A stretch of DNA of 64,000 nucleotides from Hetaerina americana (taxonomy: Eukaryota; Arthropoda; Insecta; Odonata; Calopterygidae): NCBI GenBank assembly GCA_022747635.1, contig JAKTNV010000010.1:41577027-41641026 (forward strand). The letters run 5' to 3'. A model generated the notes under the pieces. That model was given only the letters and a program-made list of their open reading frames with translations. It was not told the origin of the DNA and did no database searches. Each line of letters opens with the position of its first letter. Position 1 is the first letter of the stretch. The position numbers and the translations under genes are program-made. Positions 1 to 12,312 of the stretch are shown one piece after another.

Positions 1-343
1 TCAATGGATGACACACTATTACTAAATATATGATCAGTGTGGGTTCAGAAAGGATATGACCACCAAGAGATACCATGCGTGACACCATGGAAGTAATGCG
101 GGCACCAAGAGACAGGAAACTGGAAAACAATTATTGTATATTTGCTTGCTTCGTGGATTTTGAAAAGGCATTTAATGGAGTGTATTGGGTAAAATACATG
201 AATAAATTGCAGGAAGCATTAGCAAGTTGTAAGGACCGTCGACTTATTTCTCACCTCAGACTGCTCAGGAGCGACAGATGAATAGAGAATCTCGATGAAC
301 AGTTGGAGGCCGGAAGGGAATTAAAACTGGAGTACCCATGAGC

Positions 344-554
344 AAAATACATTTGCACTTTTCGCAGGTTTATTAGTAACGTACAACGCGTTTCGGTTCA
401 CAAAATCATCATCAGGTACAAGACCAATAAATAAAACAATAATAACAATACCAATACACCTGTGGAAAAGTGCAAATTTCCTTTTCTCGTAATGATGAAC
501 TTCCACTACATCTTAGCATAATCTGTTGAATGTATTCCGGATTATCCATTTTAT
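344..554 (-). mobile_element. Penelope-like repeat end inserted in LINE
   Basis: About 211 bp interrupt the LINE between its RT motifs B and C. The insert has imperfect inverted repeats of about 20 bp (351-369 and 458-477, core ATTTGCACTTTTC) around a hammerhead-like core at 381-419. The heptamer CATGAGC occurs at 337-343 and again at 555-561, which may be a target-site duplication. A closely related sequence, including TGGAAGTTC and the CACTTTTCCACAG box, recurs at 37478-37571 and 45945-46060. Short non-coding repeats with hammerhead motifs are known as the terminal repeats of Penelope-like retroelements; that assignment is inferred, and no RT or GIY-YIG domain is present here. Confidence 0.5.
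381..419 (-). ncRNA. Hammerhead-ribozyme-like motif, copy 1
   Basis: On the minus strand the 39 nt read GTAC, then the core CTGATGA (409-415), a 14-nt stem II region (395-408), GAAA (391-394), CGCGTT and a second GTAC. The flanking GTAC tetramers can pair as helix I, and AC...GT can form a two-base-pair helix III, placing a GTT cleavage triplet before helix I. Stem II is poorly paired in this copy, so activity is doubtful. The spacing is identical to the copy at 46016-46054. Confidence 0.5.
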
Positions 555-1420
555 CATGAGCTTTTCTACGTATATGCAGAGGCATTGGTTAAAGAGGCAT
601 TTGAAGAACTGGAGAGGCGTGAAAGGATTAAATAGGTATAAATGATGGCGTAAAATTCATAAAATCACTTAGGTTTGCGAATGATCAGTCTTCAGGTTGC
701 CGGTCAGGGGTTACACACATTACTGAATTGGAAGTTCTGTGATATGTATGGTATGGTAATAATTGTAAACAAAATAAAGTTTTGCAAATTTAGATGAAGA
801 GGAATGTTAAGTTATGTATTAAAAAGAGTGCATAAAATGCAGCAAGTGGAATAAAATGCCCATCCCGTAAGTGTATGGGACCCTAAAAGTCAGAGTAGCT
901 GAAGTAAACGAAGAAGCATTACGTTTGATAAAGAAACTTTCTCACGGTAAAGAAAATTGATGACATTGATGTAGAGTAAGGTTATCATGGAAAGACATTT
1001 CAATGGAGCGTTGATGTGCACTGCGTAATAATAAGATCGTCGAAGTAAGATGATAAGAATTTGTTAGAGTTTTTTGCATTGTGGGTTTGGAGAAGGATGG
1101 ATAAGGTTAAGTAGTCAGGAAGGAAAACAAACGAGGGAGGAGCCCTTTGAAATGGAGGGGAAGAGGATCTTTGGAACAATCCAAAGGAGGCAGGTGAGGC
1201 GAAAGCAGAGCGTTTTGTATGGCAACGGGATATCAGAGGCTGTGGTAGAGGGAAGTTTGTTAGATATGCAAAAAAGTTGCTGAGATGGGATAGGCAAATT
1301 GGGTGGAATGAAGGAAGAAAAACGGTGTGCGGAATTGAAAGATGTATCATAGGTTCGGATATCAGGTTTTATTTTGTTGGACGAAGTACAGAATGTGTGG
1401 TCTGCGTCATACAAAAACCC

Positions 1421-2050
1421 ACATTAAACAGTAGAATCTCAACAAAATAATATTGTTCAGTGCATGTATTCTGAAAGTTTTTCGAAAAAGCTAGAACAGT
1501 TTTTGCAGCGCTAGCTCAGAGACTGACAGAGCTAGCTCAGTACCGCCCCTAAATGTAAAGGCGTTTATATATCGGGCCATCTATCTTCTCTTTTCCAACT
1601 TCAAAAACTACCCACCCAAACTCACATTTCCTCCTTTTCGCCATCACGTGTATTAGTTCCTCTGACTCCGCACTTTCTCTCACTCGTTCATATGTGGTCT
1701 CTTTCCCACTTCACACGAAGATGTTCCCCTCGTTTCTCCTCCTTCCTTTTCTATTTCCAACCCTCCGTTAACCATTCGCCTACCCTATCCTCTTCGTAAA
1801 AATTTCACGAATTCGTCTCTTCAAGCGTCTTCTCACGGCACCATTCTCTCCTCCTGCATACTTCTCCCTACCTCTCTTTTCTCTCCTACCCTCCTCACCA
1901 TGCACTTATCCAACTCCTCCCACTGTCCAACCACCCACACTTCCCGTCCATCCCAACTTCCTTTCGAGTTTGTCTCAATCTTCCGATAGCTCCCGTCTTG
2001 CCCGTCCAAGTTTTAGCCTCGTGGGAGTGGTGCACCAAAATCCTAGACTG
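1421..2050. other. Non-genic; pyrimidine-rich block 1560-2050
   Basis: No gene is recognised. From about 1585 to 2000 the plus strand is strongly enriched in C and T, with many CTCC and CTTTC runs and few purine runs. Such blocks recur across the window (for example 44.7-45.3 kb) and, on the opposite strand, around 26.6 and 31.0 kb. Confidence 0.6.
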
Positions 2051-3015
2051 GAAAAGACACTCAATCGACTCCAACCCGCAAATTGGTTCGTGTTAAATTG
2101 TGTCACCCTTATGTTACGTAAGTGATGTCTCTGCTGGATAGAACGCGCTGCGAGAAACGCCCTTCGACAATGACCGGCGAACGCATATCAAACATTACTT
2201 CGACATGGCTGTTCTTCGCTTTTTAGAATTCATATTAATCGGCTTCCATTTATTTTTATGGGCTCGTAAACTAGAAATTTTAGTATTTCAGCCTCTAATT
2301 TTTAAAGGAGACTCAAACTCATCACAAGGCATTTAAAACTTTTAAATCTAGCAAAAATACTTTTAAATGCAAATATTGACTTACAGTACAAAACTTAAAA
2401 AATCCAGTTATAACAGCGTTTAACAAGTTATGTTTCTCAATCTTATTAACTGTATCTGAGTTAGAATTTACTAAATATATGGAGAGGTATCGCAAGGTTT
2501 TCTTCTTATTGTTTACATTTAGCCAAATATAAACATTTTATTTATCAAAATGCAGATCTATGTTTAACTGTAAATATATTAACCTATGGTACTCGAAGAT
2601 TATCGGTTTTTTTCTATTATAATCTTGATTCTAATAAAGCTTGACTAATTAGCATTTATTTTTTAAAACGGGACGTCATTAAAAATAAGTCATGCAATAA
2701 AAAATGGAACGATTCGATTTTGATTCATATGATCAAACAAACATGTTTTCATTAGATTTAAGAGTCGATTTTTTGTACTGTACTCAGGCACAGGCATTAA
2801 ACAGGCTTTAATTAGAAATAATTAGTAATAATAACTACGCATTAGAATACTATTTCCCGATGAGATGAAATCAAACCCTCCTTTACGCATTATATTACCG
2901 GTCTTATATTTCCAAAGAAAATAAATTCAAAGAAAAAATGAAACCTCATGGTGTAACTACTAAAATAAACTTATTCATAGTCTTATACATATTCATTAGT
3001 CTTGTCACAATGCTC
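2051..3015. other. AT-rich DNA, nothing recognised
   Basis: Mostly A and T, with no long reading frame, repeat or tRNA-like sequence that I can identify. Confidence 0.6.
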
Positions 3016-3390
3016 CGATATCAACGTGTAAAAATCATTCGCGTTGACCGGGATGCGAACCCGGATCCCTCGATGTCCGTCCGAGTACTTTAGCCATTTA
3101 AGTTACCGAAATATTCTAGTACGCCCTGAAATATTAGGGACTTTAAAGGCACAAGATGAGACGAAATATCGTACGTAAAATATCAACAGCATTCGTAGTC
3201 GCGAGCATTGCGCCACAGTCCCAGAGGTTAAAGCCAACGTTTAAACACTTGAGTGTTTACCTATGACGAATGCAAAGAATATTAGTGAGATGCAGTGAAT
3301 GATTTTTTCTCTTTAAAATGATTGCATTGTAATGCGCATAAGCGGATGTCCCCGTTAAAAGTTACTGTTGCGGCATCTCTCGCAGTTCCC
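3016..3390 (-). repeat. tRNA-derived SINE-like repeat, locus A
   Basis: Minus-strand 3041-3112 resembles a tRNA: a perfect five-pair T stem (CCGGG / CCCGG around a GTTCGCATC-type B box) and an A-box-like stretch near TGGCTAAAG. A second block at about 3294-3390 (with AGCGGATG and CCGTTAAAAGTTACTG) matches 40080-40140 next to the head-to-head element of locus B. The order head (minus) followed by body is the same at both loci, so this is one family; the plus-oriented head expected between them is decayed or missing here. Confidence 0.65.
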
Positions 3391-4911
3391 CGGGAAGAGT
3401 CACGCATTTACCTGAAAAAATATTTCCCAGTTACCAAAAATTTGACTCTGTACAATTAATGAAATTAGACGCAAAAATTACCAACTAACACATTATATGT
3501 TACATTAATAAGTGCGGATAAAACTTACGGATACCATGAGAAATTATATCATATCTTAGATTGTACTTTTAAAATGTTTCCCATTCATTTGAAATCATAC
3601 TTTAAGGATTTTATTTATCACGAGAAGCAACGGTTATTCTGTACCACTGTTCAGGTGCATTGATTTTAAAATAGTTCTAGTTACCTGCCTTAACAAACTG
3701 ATATTTAACTATTGCATTTGGAGAGCCAAGCACATCAAAATATTGTTTGATTTTAGCAATTCAAATAAGGTAAATGAGATAAATTTATGAAGAGTTAAAA
3801 AGTTGGAGTTCGTAAGTAGATGACGCAAACTTTGTTTGGAAGGAGGGAAGCAAAAAAAATAGGGCGGAGCCAAAGATAATTCATTGCAAAATGTTGGACA
3901 CAGGGAAGAATTAAGGAGAAATAAGTTGAAAGCGGAATTGGGAATTAGTAGGTCATCTTGAGAGAGTTTAAACAAGGAGGTGCTGCGGTAAAATAAGGTT
4001 AAAAAGTCTGCTGTTATTAAAAAAAGACTCGATGAGTCTCTATCCAAAATTGAGAAAATCTCTCTCAAGCAAGTGAGAATATTCTTACCCTAAACATAGC
4101 ATTATCTTCTTCTTAATACTCGTTTTTCGTATTATGATGCTGGATTTTAACTGATGATGAGATTATTTAATAATACAAATTAAAAGAAAAAGTTTTACTT
4201 TTAGCATTTTTTTAAAGAGGGGAAATATTTCAGTAACCTTAAATCTTAATGAAAAATAAAATAAATTTGACCCTTTCCTTATCCATGTAAGTCATTTGCG
4301 GTACACAAATAACTATAGATAAAATTACAAGGTTTCATTAGGTTAATATCAAAATAATGATTACTGACTGGTGATGCTGTAAATGAAATATTAGATAACA
4401 TTTGTAAGAAAACAATATAAATGGATGTTTTGGCTAAATGGCGGCATTTTAAAATTTCATTTGACCAAAACAATTAACGAAGAAAAGTCAAATACGTTTA
4501 TCCCTTTTGTAGTCAAATATTTTCATTGCTTTAGAGGAAATCAATAAAGGTGTATTTTAATGTGGGTGTCATTTTTAATGGTAAATAATTATTAATATAA
4601 CCACACCAAATGGAGATATTTAGAGAACTGAGAAGTTTAAAGGAGACAATATTCCCAATGTTTAATGGTTTTAGTATCGTTCTCTGAATAAAAACCGCAA
4701 TAATTTTCCATTGAATAAATTAGCAATTGATTTTAACAGTCAACATACAGAAGTTAAATTTTATGGTAGCAATGAATGTCTGTGTGATAAATGATCCTCT
4801 CTCGTGGTGGTATCCTGGCCGGTTGTGCATGAAGAATATATTCGGGAACACACTTATAACATTTAAGTGCCGCTTTGAAGCTCAAAACCGAGACAATTAA
4901 CATTCATGCTT
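3391..4911. other. AT-rich DNA, nothing recognised
   Basis: No gene or repeat is identified. A CTGATGATGA string at about 4150 has no GAAA partner and is not counted as a ribozyme. Confidence 0.55.
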
Positions 4912-4919
4912 ACATATAC

Positions 4920-4980
<61 letters not shown>
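4912..4980. repeat. (TA)n microsatellite with ACATAT interruptions
   Basis: A run of about 30 TA units preceded by three ACATAT variants. No recognised repeat end lies directly beside it. Confidence 0.95.
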
Positions 4981-4982
<2 letters not shown>

Positions 4983-6738
4983 CGTAAATGTAAATTTTAC
5001 ATTATACTTCAGAATAAATAGCATGAAACCTTGATGTGCGGGTGATAAATAGAAGGCAAATAGAATTGACTCAGCGCTCAAATCGCGGAATTCCGACGAA
5101 TTTCCTGCCAAAACCTCTCCTGTTTAAATATGCTTTGTAGAGGGGATACGCGAGTTTGAAACGTTGTGAGTGTTAAATGTGTATTTGAGTCAGGGGAAGC
5201 GGAAGTTAGAAAAAGGAAAAGAAGGAAGATGTAGATAAAGTCAAGAACTGAATAAGAGAAAACGTTGGGAAAATTGCTGGCTATAATGGTTGGGAGCAAG
5301 GCCGTGTATAATAAAAGACGATGGCTCTAAGGAAGCGGAATGAAAGAAATATAACATTTCAGATTTCGGAGTTGGTCGACTGTCGAGAGCGTCTGGGATC
5401 CCATTCCTCTCCATCTACCTTCAACTCGCGGCTTAATCTCTTTCAACCCAGCCCCTGGCCCTTCCTGTTTATCCTCTCACACTTCACTCACCTGATTGTA
5501 AATTAAATATTAGAAATATGTGGGAGTAATGGCAAAGTTTTAAAAGCTCATGAATATGTTTCCTCCATTTTTATTTTTATATATCATTGTCCAGTTAAAA
5601 AATTCTTAGTTTTGTGAAAACTGGCAACACAATAAAATTACTTGAACAGAAAAGGTTCACAGAAATATTTAACGTAATTTTTTTAATCGCTAGATTCCGT
5701 TTATAAACAAAGGCATAGTTCCTTAAATTCCTACACTTGTTACAGTTTGTATTGGATATATCATTAAAATCAAAATATAGGACGCGTTTGATGCTACCAT
5801 CCAGATCTCTACATATAATATCTTTGATTTTAGTTCATGTTTTGCTCAAATTAACTGCAGACACCCTGATGTATTTCAGTTTGAAAACAATAACTATGAA
5901 TATTTAAACTGGATTATAGTATAATGAGTATATAATTTTTTCTCAACATGATTTTTATTTTGCAGTTAAAAATAATTTATTTTTATTAAAATATAAAAAT
6001 ATTTTATTTTTGTCATATTATCACGACGAAAACAATGCCTTCCGAAAAATGATCTTAACACAAACAAAGTGAAGCCTCATATTGAAGAAATTACACTTAA
6101 GATCCAGAAAATTATTTTTATTACCGTTAGGCATTTTTATAATCCCGTAATTTTCAAAATAGGATTCTCATTCTAAATACAACAAAAATTCTACAATTTT
6201 ACATGATTTGAAGCATGCTATAAAACTCTGTGCGATTCTGAAGCTATTCGGCGAACCCATTCACTTAGGGCTGACTTCCCAGTTAAGTTTATTCGCGGAG
6301 TCATATCAACTGCTTCACAACAGGATTTTTTGATGATAACTAAGCTTCTCCAGGATAATGGGAACAGAGTTTACACTTCAACAGTGAAGGCTTGAATGTT
6401 CTGATTGCCAGGTGGATGAAAAAACGAACGGAAAATAAAACAGCGTAGACCGGTTGACTTTTTTACTCCTGCTCCCAGAACGAAAGAGAACTATAAAATT
6501 GAACAAATAGGGCAATTCAGACCTAAATCTTTCATCTTCAGCTATATGAAAAAAGAAAACGTAGCCCTATTCGCACGTTCACTGGTACCTTCGCCGATTT
6601 CCGCAAGACAACAGCGTTAGCCCATTTCGCACGAATAACTGCAATTCCCTCATTTTTCTAGCGAATAACACCCTTCTTTTCAGCGATATCCATTTTCATT
6701 TACCTTTTACAACTCTTCATTGTTTTCCAATCCTTACT

Positions 6739-6740
<2 letters not shown>
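4981..6740. other. AT-rich DNA, nothing recognised
   Basis: No gene is recognised. 5100-5500 is somewhat more GC-rich, but its reading frames are short and resemble nothing known. Confidence 0.5.

Positions 6741-6779
<39 letters not shown>
6741..6779. repeat. (CT)n microsatellite
   Basis: About 19 uninterrupted CT units. Confidence 0.95.
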
Positions 6780-6785
<6 letters not shown>

Positions 6786-9739
6786 TTACTACGGCTTCAT
6801 TCGAGGCCTTATCATTATCCAAAACGCATTAATTCAGATTTTGACACGACCCACGAATCCATACGACCTTAATCTCGCTCTGAGTCGCCACCGGCAGTCT
6901 CACCCAAGGCTCATAATTTGTAAGCAATCACGATGGCAATGATGAGTGGTTATTGGGACTCAAACTAATCTTGGTCAAGATGAAAGGACTTGATCGGAGA
7001 TCTGTAATGCATTCATATCTGACAGAAGAGATAGCATGAGTTTAAAATGATGATGAAAGTGCGCAAATTGCAAAAATCATTAATATAAATTAAAAAGCAG
7101 AGATATTAAATTGGCTGTGGTTAATGATATTTCGATTAAGTTGAGGTTTGAAAGAACACCAGAAAAAAATAATTCTGTGATTTTCAGATACGTCAATTAA
7201 TTCTGAAGATGAGATAGTATTTATTCAACAAATAATAATTTAATATTGAAAATCATAGAAGAATAGGGTTTAACGTATCTGGATTAGTTCATTAACGTAA
7301 AATTTATAAATCAAATGCAATTAAAAAAAATTAATTACACCTGAATAATATCAAGTTAACTGTTGACATACGACCAAAGGAAATATGACTACATTTTTTT
7401 TAAAACATCTTGTTGCCCTTATCTATCACTAAGGACACGATCATCGCCCTATATGTCCCGCAAGACAACATATTTTTTACGCACTTGCTTTTTCATTTGC
7501 CGTGTAGCTTGATAAATGGTTAGTTAAGAATTTTTTCAAGCTCAAATATTGCTTCCTACAAGTAAAAACCAGGTTTTGTGATGAATTTATAATTATTTAA
7601 AAACATTTATATAGACGAAATTATAGTTTGTATTGGGATGAATACCATAAGATATGATTAAAATGGTAGAAGCAATGAAATATTAATAATTACATCCAAA
7701 AAGGGTGAAATACCTTGACCTGCGATGAAAAACAAATGCTCTTCAGATTCTAAAAACTGGCACAGTGAAAACATTTTTGCATATACGTTTTAGAAGTGCC
7801 TTAATAAATATAAATTAAGATTTTAAATCTTATAATCGTAAAAATAAAAGAATAGAGCATATAATTACTTCAAGGATTGAGATTGTTAGTGCTGACTAAT
7901 TTGTTTTCATTGTGAGTTGTCATTAAGCAGATAAATTTTAAAAGTCAAGAAATATGTTTATCCTACAATTCAAGACATTCTATGTTAATTATTACAACGA
8001 TTAAGGAAATAAGACATTTAATTTAGGTGAAATAATGATTTTAACCCATCCGGAGGGAAACAAAACAAATTTTAGAAATCTAATTTCCAATGGCTTTTTA
8101 TGCAGTGTCTTTACCAGAACAATAATTTTACCTCGGTATAAATACCTCATATTGCTTCAAACCATGACAGGATTGAGGAGTCCAAATCGTAATAAGACCT
8201 AAGTGTGTATCATAGATTGATCTCAATTTTTTTTTTTAATTTATATTTCAAGGTTTATTAAAAATCGTTTCCCACGATCGACTTTTCTTATTTTGTATTC
8301 ACTAATATTTCTTCCGATATTATGAGGTTAAACAAGTGCAATGCTTAAGGATCCTATACAAGCCAAAAAAAATGGCTTCATATTTTCTTGCGAGGATTAG
8401 TATTGCAGTTTCCCCTACAATATTCATGTACAGCACAGCACCTGAATTAATTATGATACATCAGTTTCTTCAACACATTGGTACTTTTATTCAATAAATG
8501 CTTTCCATATAAGAACGAAATCCTTATAACGGATGATTAATGTATCGTATTCTATTCCATGTATTTTTCAACAATTCTTTACCAGGTAATTCAAATTTAC
8601 TTTTTATATTAAAACTCCAATTTATATTTCAGAAGTAATAGTTGTCAAATTTACAGATAAAATATTTATCATTCTTTTTAAAGGACCGTGCGCTCACTTC
8701 AGTATTTGCCAAATGCTTCAAAGCAGACACAAGAGAATCTCTAAAAATTCCACTATTCCTGGGAATAAACTCCGGACTCCTACAAGGATATCAATTACCC
8801 CAGAAGCTCTACATTTACCCTTATGAGTCAAAAAAGTTTAATGATGGAATTATTCAATCTAATAATGACGAAATAATAACACGCGTTCCATTCGATTTGC
8901 CGTGTTGCTTGACGAACTTCTTTATATACCTGTGACTTATGAGGCCAACATTTGGGGATATTTCTGTGAAGGAGTAAATTCAATTGAGGTACAAGTCTAG
9001 CACGAAATTTACGAGCACGTAAAGTCCCTCTCTCAGCAAATTTCTGGAAAAGCAATTAAGTGATATTTCATGAAAACACTTTTAGCAGTAAACCCGTGTA
9101 AAGAGAAGAGCATTAAAATGAACATCGCCAATACTATTTGCTTTCTGAGTTACTACCTCATCCGAGTAGTGCATAAAATTAATTCTGTTGTCCCAGAACT
9201 TTTAAAAAGGCCATTATTGTCAGTGACACCACACTTAGTTGCCATGTCTGTTCCCTCGAATATTGCCAAGAAAAAATACATCCATGGAAAAAATAGGTCA
9301 CCGTAGGTATTAACGGGCTATTTTCATCAGGAGTGGAAGGGCTTTATAAGAATCACCTCCTCTTTGAAGCAAAAAAGCGTTTTTTGTTGCTTCTTATAAG
9401 CATCGGCCATTATGGTTTTTCTTGGATAGACTTTAAAAAGAAAATTAATGTGTTTTTTAATCAACCGTAAATCAACCGTAATGAACGTACATTTTGGACG
9501 AGCGTTACTTAGAAGACATTGTTACAATCTTTCCTCTAATAAATAGGGTTTTCACAGGTTTTCCACTTCCCTCTTCTCTTCGCGGGTGATTTTCCTGCGT
9601 GGGTTTTTACTAGGTGAGCAATGCCAAGCTTTCCTTATCTTATTTTTCCCTTTCTTCGCTGTCATTTACTTTAAGTATGTGTAGGTGTATCCTTAATTTA
9701 TGCTTGCATTAATATGTACATAGGAATATGTAAATAGGA

Positions 9740-9740
<1 letters not shown>
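6780..9740. other. AT-rich DNA, nothing recognised
   Basis: Nearly 3 kb without a recognised element. A 97-codon open frame at 8642-8935 lies downstream of an acceptor-like TTTTTAAAG, but the product resembles no family I know and composition alone does not support coding. Confidence 0.5.

Positions 9741-9786
<46 letters not shown>
9741..9786. repeat. (TA)n microsatellite, left boundary of hairpin
   Basis: 23 TA units immediately left of the inverted-repeat element at 9787-10022. Confidence 0.95.
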
Positions 9787-9787
<1 letters not shown>

Positions 9788-10020
9788 CGATTGTACGGAA
9801 AAACTCACACGAGCAGCACAATAGTGGGCTCACAAAATATAACACAAATAGAATAGCAACATTTAAAGGACATTCACACGGTAACACACACTTCTTCAAG
9901 AGAGACTCAGTCTCTCTTGAAGAAGGCCTCTGCGAGGGCCGAAAGCTCGAACAATTTACCGTGTGAGTGTCCTTTTAAATGTTGCTATTCTATTATATTT
10001 GTGTTATATTGTGTCAGCCC

Positions 10021-10022
<2 letters not shown>
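9787..10022. repeat. Large inverted repeat (two repeat ends, tail to tail)
   Basis: The left arm (about 9821-9889) is the reverse complement of the right arm (about 9957-10022); both carry the box CCGTGTGAGTGTCC or its complement, then AAATGTTGCTATTCTA and a TTGTGTTATATT box. The centre, 9891-9925, is a palindrome with perfect 17-bp arms around one base. The right arm has about 30 extra bases (9926-9956, GGCC...GGCCGAAAGCTCGAAC) that the left lacks. The right-arm sequence recurs at 52738-52850, again ending in (AT)n. It is interpreted as two copies of one Penelope-like repeat end joined head to head; the sequence similarity is direct, the family name inferred. Confidence 0.7.

Positions 10023-10077
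<55 letters not shown>
10023..10077. repeat. (TA)n microsatellite, right boundary of hairpin
   Basis: About 27 TA units directly abutting the right arm of the inverted repeat. Confidence 0.95.
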
Positions 10078-10079
<2 letters not shown>

Positions 10080-10084
10080 GGCTA

Positions 10085-10124
10085 ATTACCTTATTATATA
10101 TATATATATATATAATAAGGTAAT
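10085..10124. repeat. 40-bp perfect palindrome with (TA) core
   Basis: ATTACCTTATTA and its exact complement flank a (TA)n core, so the whole 40 bp is self-complementary. Confidence 0.9.
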
Positions 10125-12312
10125 CGGTTATCGGCTAACGGTTAAGGTAGATTTTTGGATGGACACAACTAACAAAAAACTATTTTGTGACTTCCGGCAA
10201 AACACAATCCAGCAACCTACTCTGCATCAGGTCCCTCTTCATCTCTGAGTACTTCCGTCCTCCCCTTATCCCGTCCAGCATTCCTTTCCAGTTGCTGCCC
10301 TTTCGCCTTTCCGCCGTTTGCCTTAAGTTTTACTTATCGTTGTTACATTGAAATTTAACTTTTGAAAAATTACCCGGCAAAAATTTATGCCCTTGCTAAA
10401 CCAGGGAGAATATGCAGGTAAAAATTGATATCGATCTATATCCATGGCTACTTGATATAGAGACTACGAGTAACCTGATATTTTTAATGAAAATGAATGA
10501 TTAAACATAACCCCTTTAAATGAATAAAATTAAAAATGAATAACAGGTGCGCTTCTATTGCCAAAAATAAATGAAATAATTATGATACGTGAATAAACTA
10601 TCACGAAAAAACTGAAGAAAGAAGAAGAGTGGCGTTTAATGAAGGAAAATCCGTAAAAAAACGAGTTATGGTACATATTCAGGAAACTTTTAATTTTTGC
10701 CACCATTTGTAATAAAAGGTCAAAAAAACCAAAAACTTAAGCGGAAGGAAAGTAACTGAAAGAGGAACACATTTAAAGCACAAGAGATGCTCCAGAATTA
10801 GAAAGAAAATAATAGTATCCATAAGGAAGAAAATGTTTTCTCTTTCCCCTGGTGAATTAAAATTGCCCGAAAAGGAACTCTTCGATAGCAAGGTTAATGA
10901 ATATCCTTGGGCAGGGCTTGACTTCACTCATAGCCCCCCTCACATTTCATTTCTATTAGTACCCTAGGTTTAATGAATCTCAACCCAAAATATCGTACCT
11001 TAGCAATTACTTCTCCACTCATTCCGAACTTATAGCCGATTCGGTCGTGACCGACCATACCCATTGTCTCGATGATCGATGATATGAAATGGCCGACTAC
11101 GTCGTCCTACTTTTAAAGCTTCTGCTCCTTCCTCACGAATGAGAAACAGCATGTATTTGGACTAATGACCTCAGTTTTACGCAAGGCATCTCAAGGTTTT
11201 TCATTCGGGCATAAACGCGACAATGGGGATTTAAACTCCAATTACGCGGGTTGAGTCTTCTTATAAGGATATTTTAAGAAAAAAATCAGCTGGAGAAAAA
11301 TTAGACTTGAAAGACAAGGAGGTGATGGAAATAATGAAATGGATGATGGAAAAAACAATTGAAATTTACCACGGAATCCATAGAACATGGGACAAAATGC
11401 GTTTTTCATCCTTAACGGAGATGAGGCTACATGAAAGTCTTCTTGCGGTAATCATTCAGGAACACTTGACGTGCCTATTTAGGACGACGCTATTCCATTT
11501 GCAAAGACACAAAAACTCGCGGGCGAGGAGTTCGCTTTCTGCAAAAAAGTGGGGTAAAAATGTTCTTCGTTTCTCTGAAAAATGTAAAGTGCCCCATATG
11601 TCTAAGCTACATTGTTAAGGTGGAATCATACATAAATTTCCTTTTCTCGGGTTTTAGGTTTTACTGGATGTTGCAAACCGATGAATTATGGAAATTATTT
11701 ATAATAGTCAAATAAATTGTCACGGCTAAGAAAGGTTACGGTAGGCGAATCATTTGCGACTGAGGCATTTCATTAAGCTTTCATTTAAGTATCTTCTATA
11801 TTATTCTTACGCATTATGTAATCAGCACATATTCTATAAATTTGTACGATGAAGTTCTAATTTTAGTAGATGGAGATTAAAGGCATAAAAAAAGGTTTCT
11901 ATTGTGCTCTGATCCAATAGAAAATAACCTTTGCTCTAATGTACACTGAAAATATTTTGGGCATTATATTAGATTGCTTTGTTTTCTTTCATAACTCCCT
12001 TATCACTATCACACTGCCTATATTAAATAACTTCCTGAAATTTCTTTATTCATCCATACTTTATCAATTTTGTTTGAACTTGCGCATTTGCGACTATTCA
12101 AATAAAATCATACTTGCTAAAAAATTGGGGATGCCCATACCTTTCCTATTCATTTTATCTAAACTTACACGTACTATTATTCATCGTAGGATGTGGAAGA
12201 AAATTCTCATGAATTGAGAATGCAGGAACGGACGAGGCTTTTTAAGGCCAGAGAATGGAAATGAGTGAAGCTGTCAATGAATGCAACCAGGAAACATTAA
12301 TTTTTACAATTA
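10125..12312. other. AT-rich DNA, nothing recognised
   Basis: No gene is identified. An open frame at 11307-11618 (103 codons, no ATG at its left end) has no recognisable domain and is not called. Confidence 0.5.

Larger units (their letters stand above)
1..1420 (+). mobile_element. Decayed non-LTR retrotransposon (LINE), RT to C-terminus
   Basis: This is a degenerate LINE relic that enters from the left edge of the window. Around 150-180 it encodes ACFVDFEKAF, which is reverse-transcriptase motif A with the catalytic Asp. Around 668-690 it reads LRFANDQ, matching the FADDQ catalytic box of the better-preserved copy at 57250 but with the second Asp replaced by Asn. Around 1060-1110 it reads LEFFALWVWRRMDKVK, the C-terminal motif usual in this LINE group (consensus-like LEAFEMWVWRRM). 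Around 1160-1250 another frame resembles the following TIRRRQ and VIEGR segments. Stops and frameshifts separate all of these pieces, so it is dead. It is split at about 344-554 by a younger repeat. Motifs are seen directly; the family is inferred from motif similarity, and the clade (RTE-, CR1- or Jockey-like) is not resolved. Confidence 0.75.

Noticed and set aside
2125..2226. 33-residue ATG frame of protein-like composition
   Set aside because: Too short to support and no context.
4150..4190. CTGATGATGA as a further hammerhead core
   Set aside because: No GAAA partner or flanking stems at the right distance.
8642..8935. 97-codon frame with acceptor-like upstream sequence
   Set aside because: No recognisable protein, no donor-paired structure; plausible by chance in 64 kb.
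9693..9899. Reading frames with Tyr-Ile repeats (also near 4900, 10000, 52800, 53850, 55100, 56000)
   Set aside because: Translations of (TA)n microsatellites.
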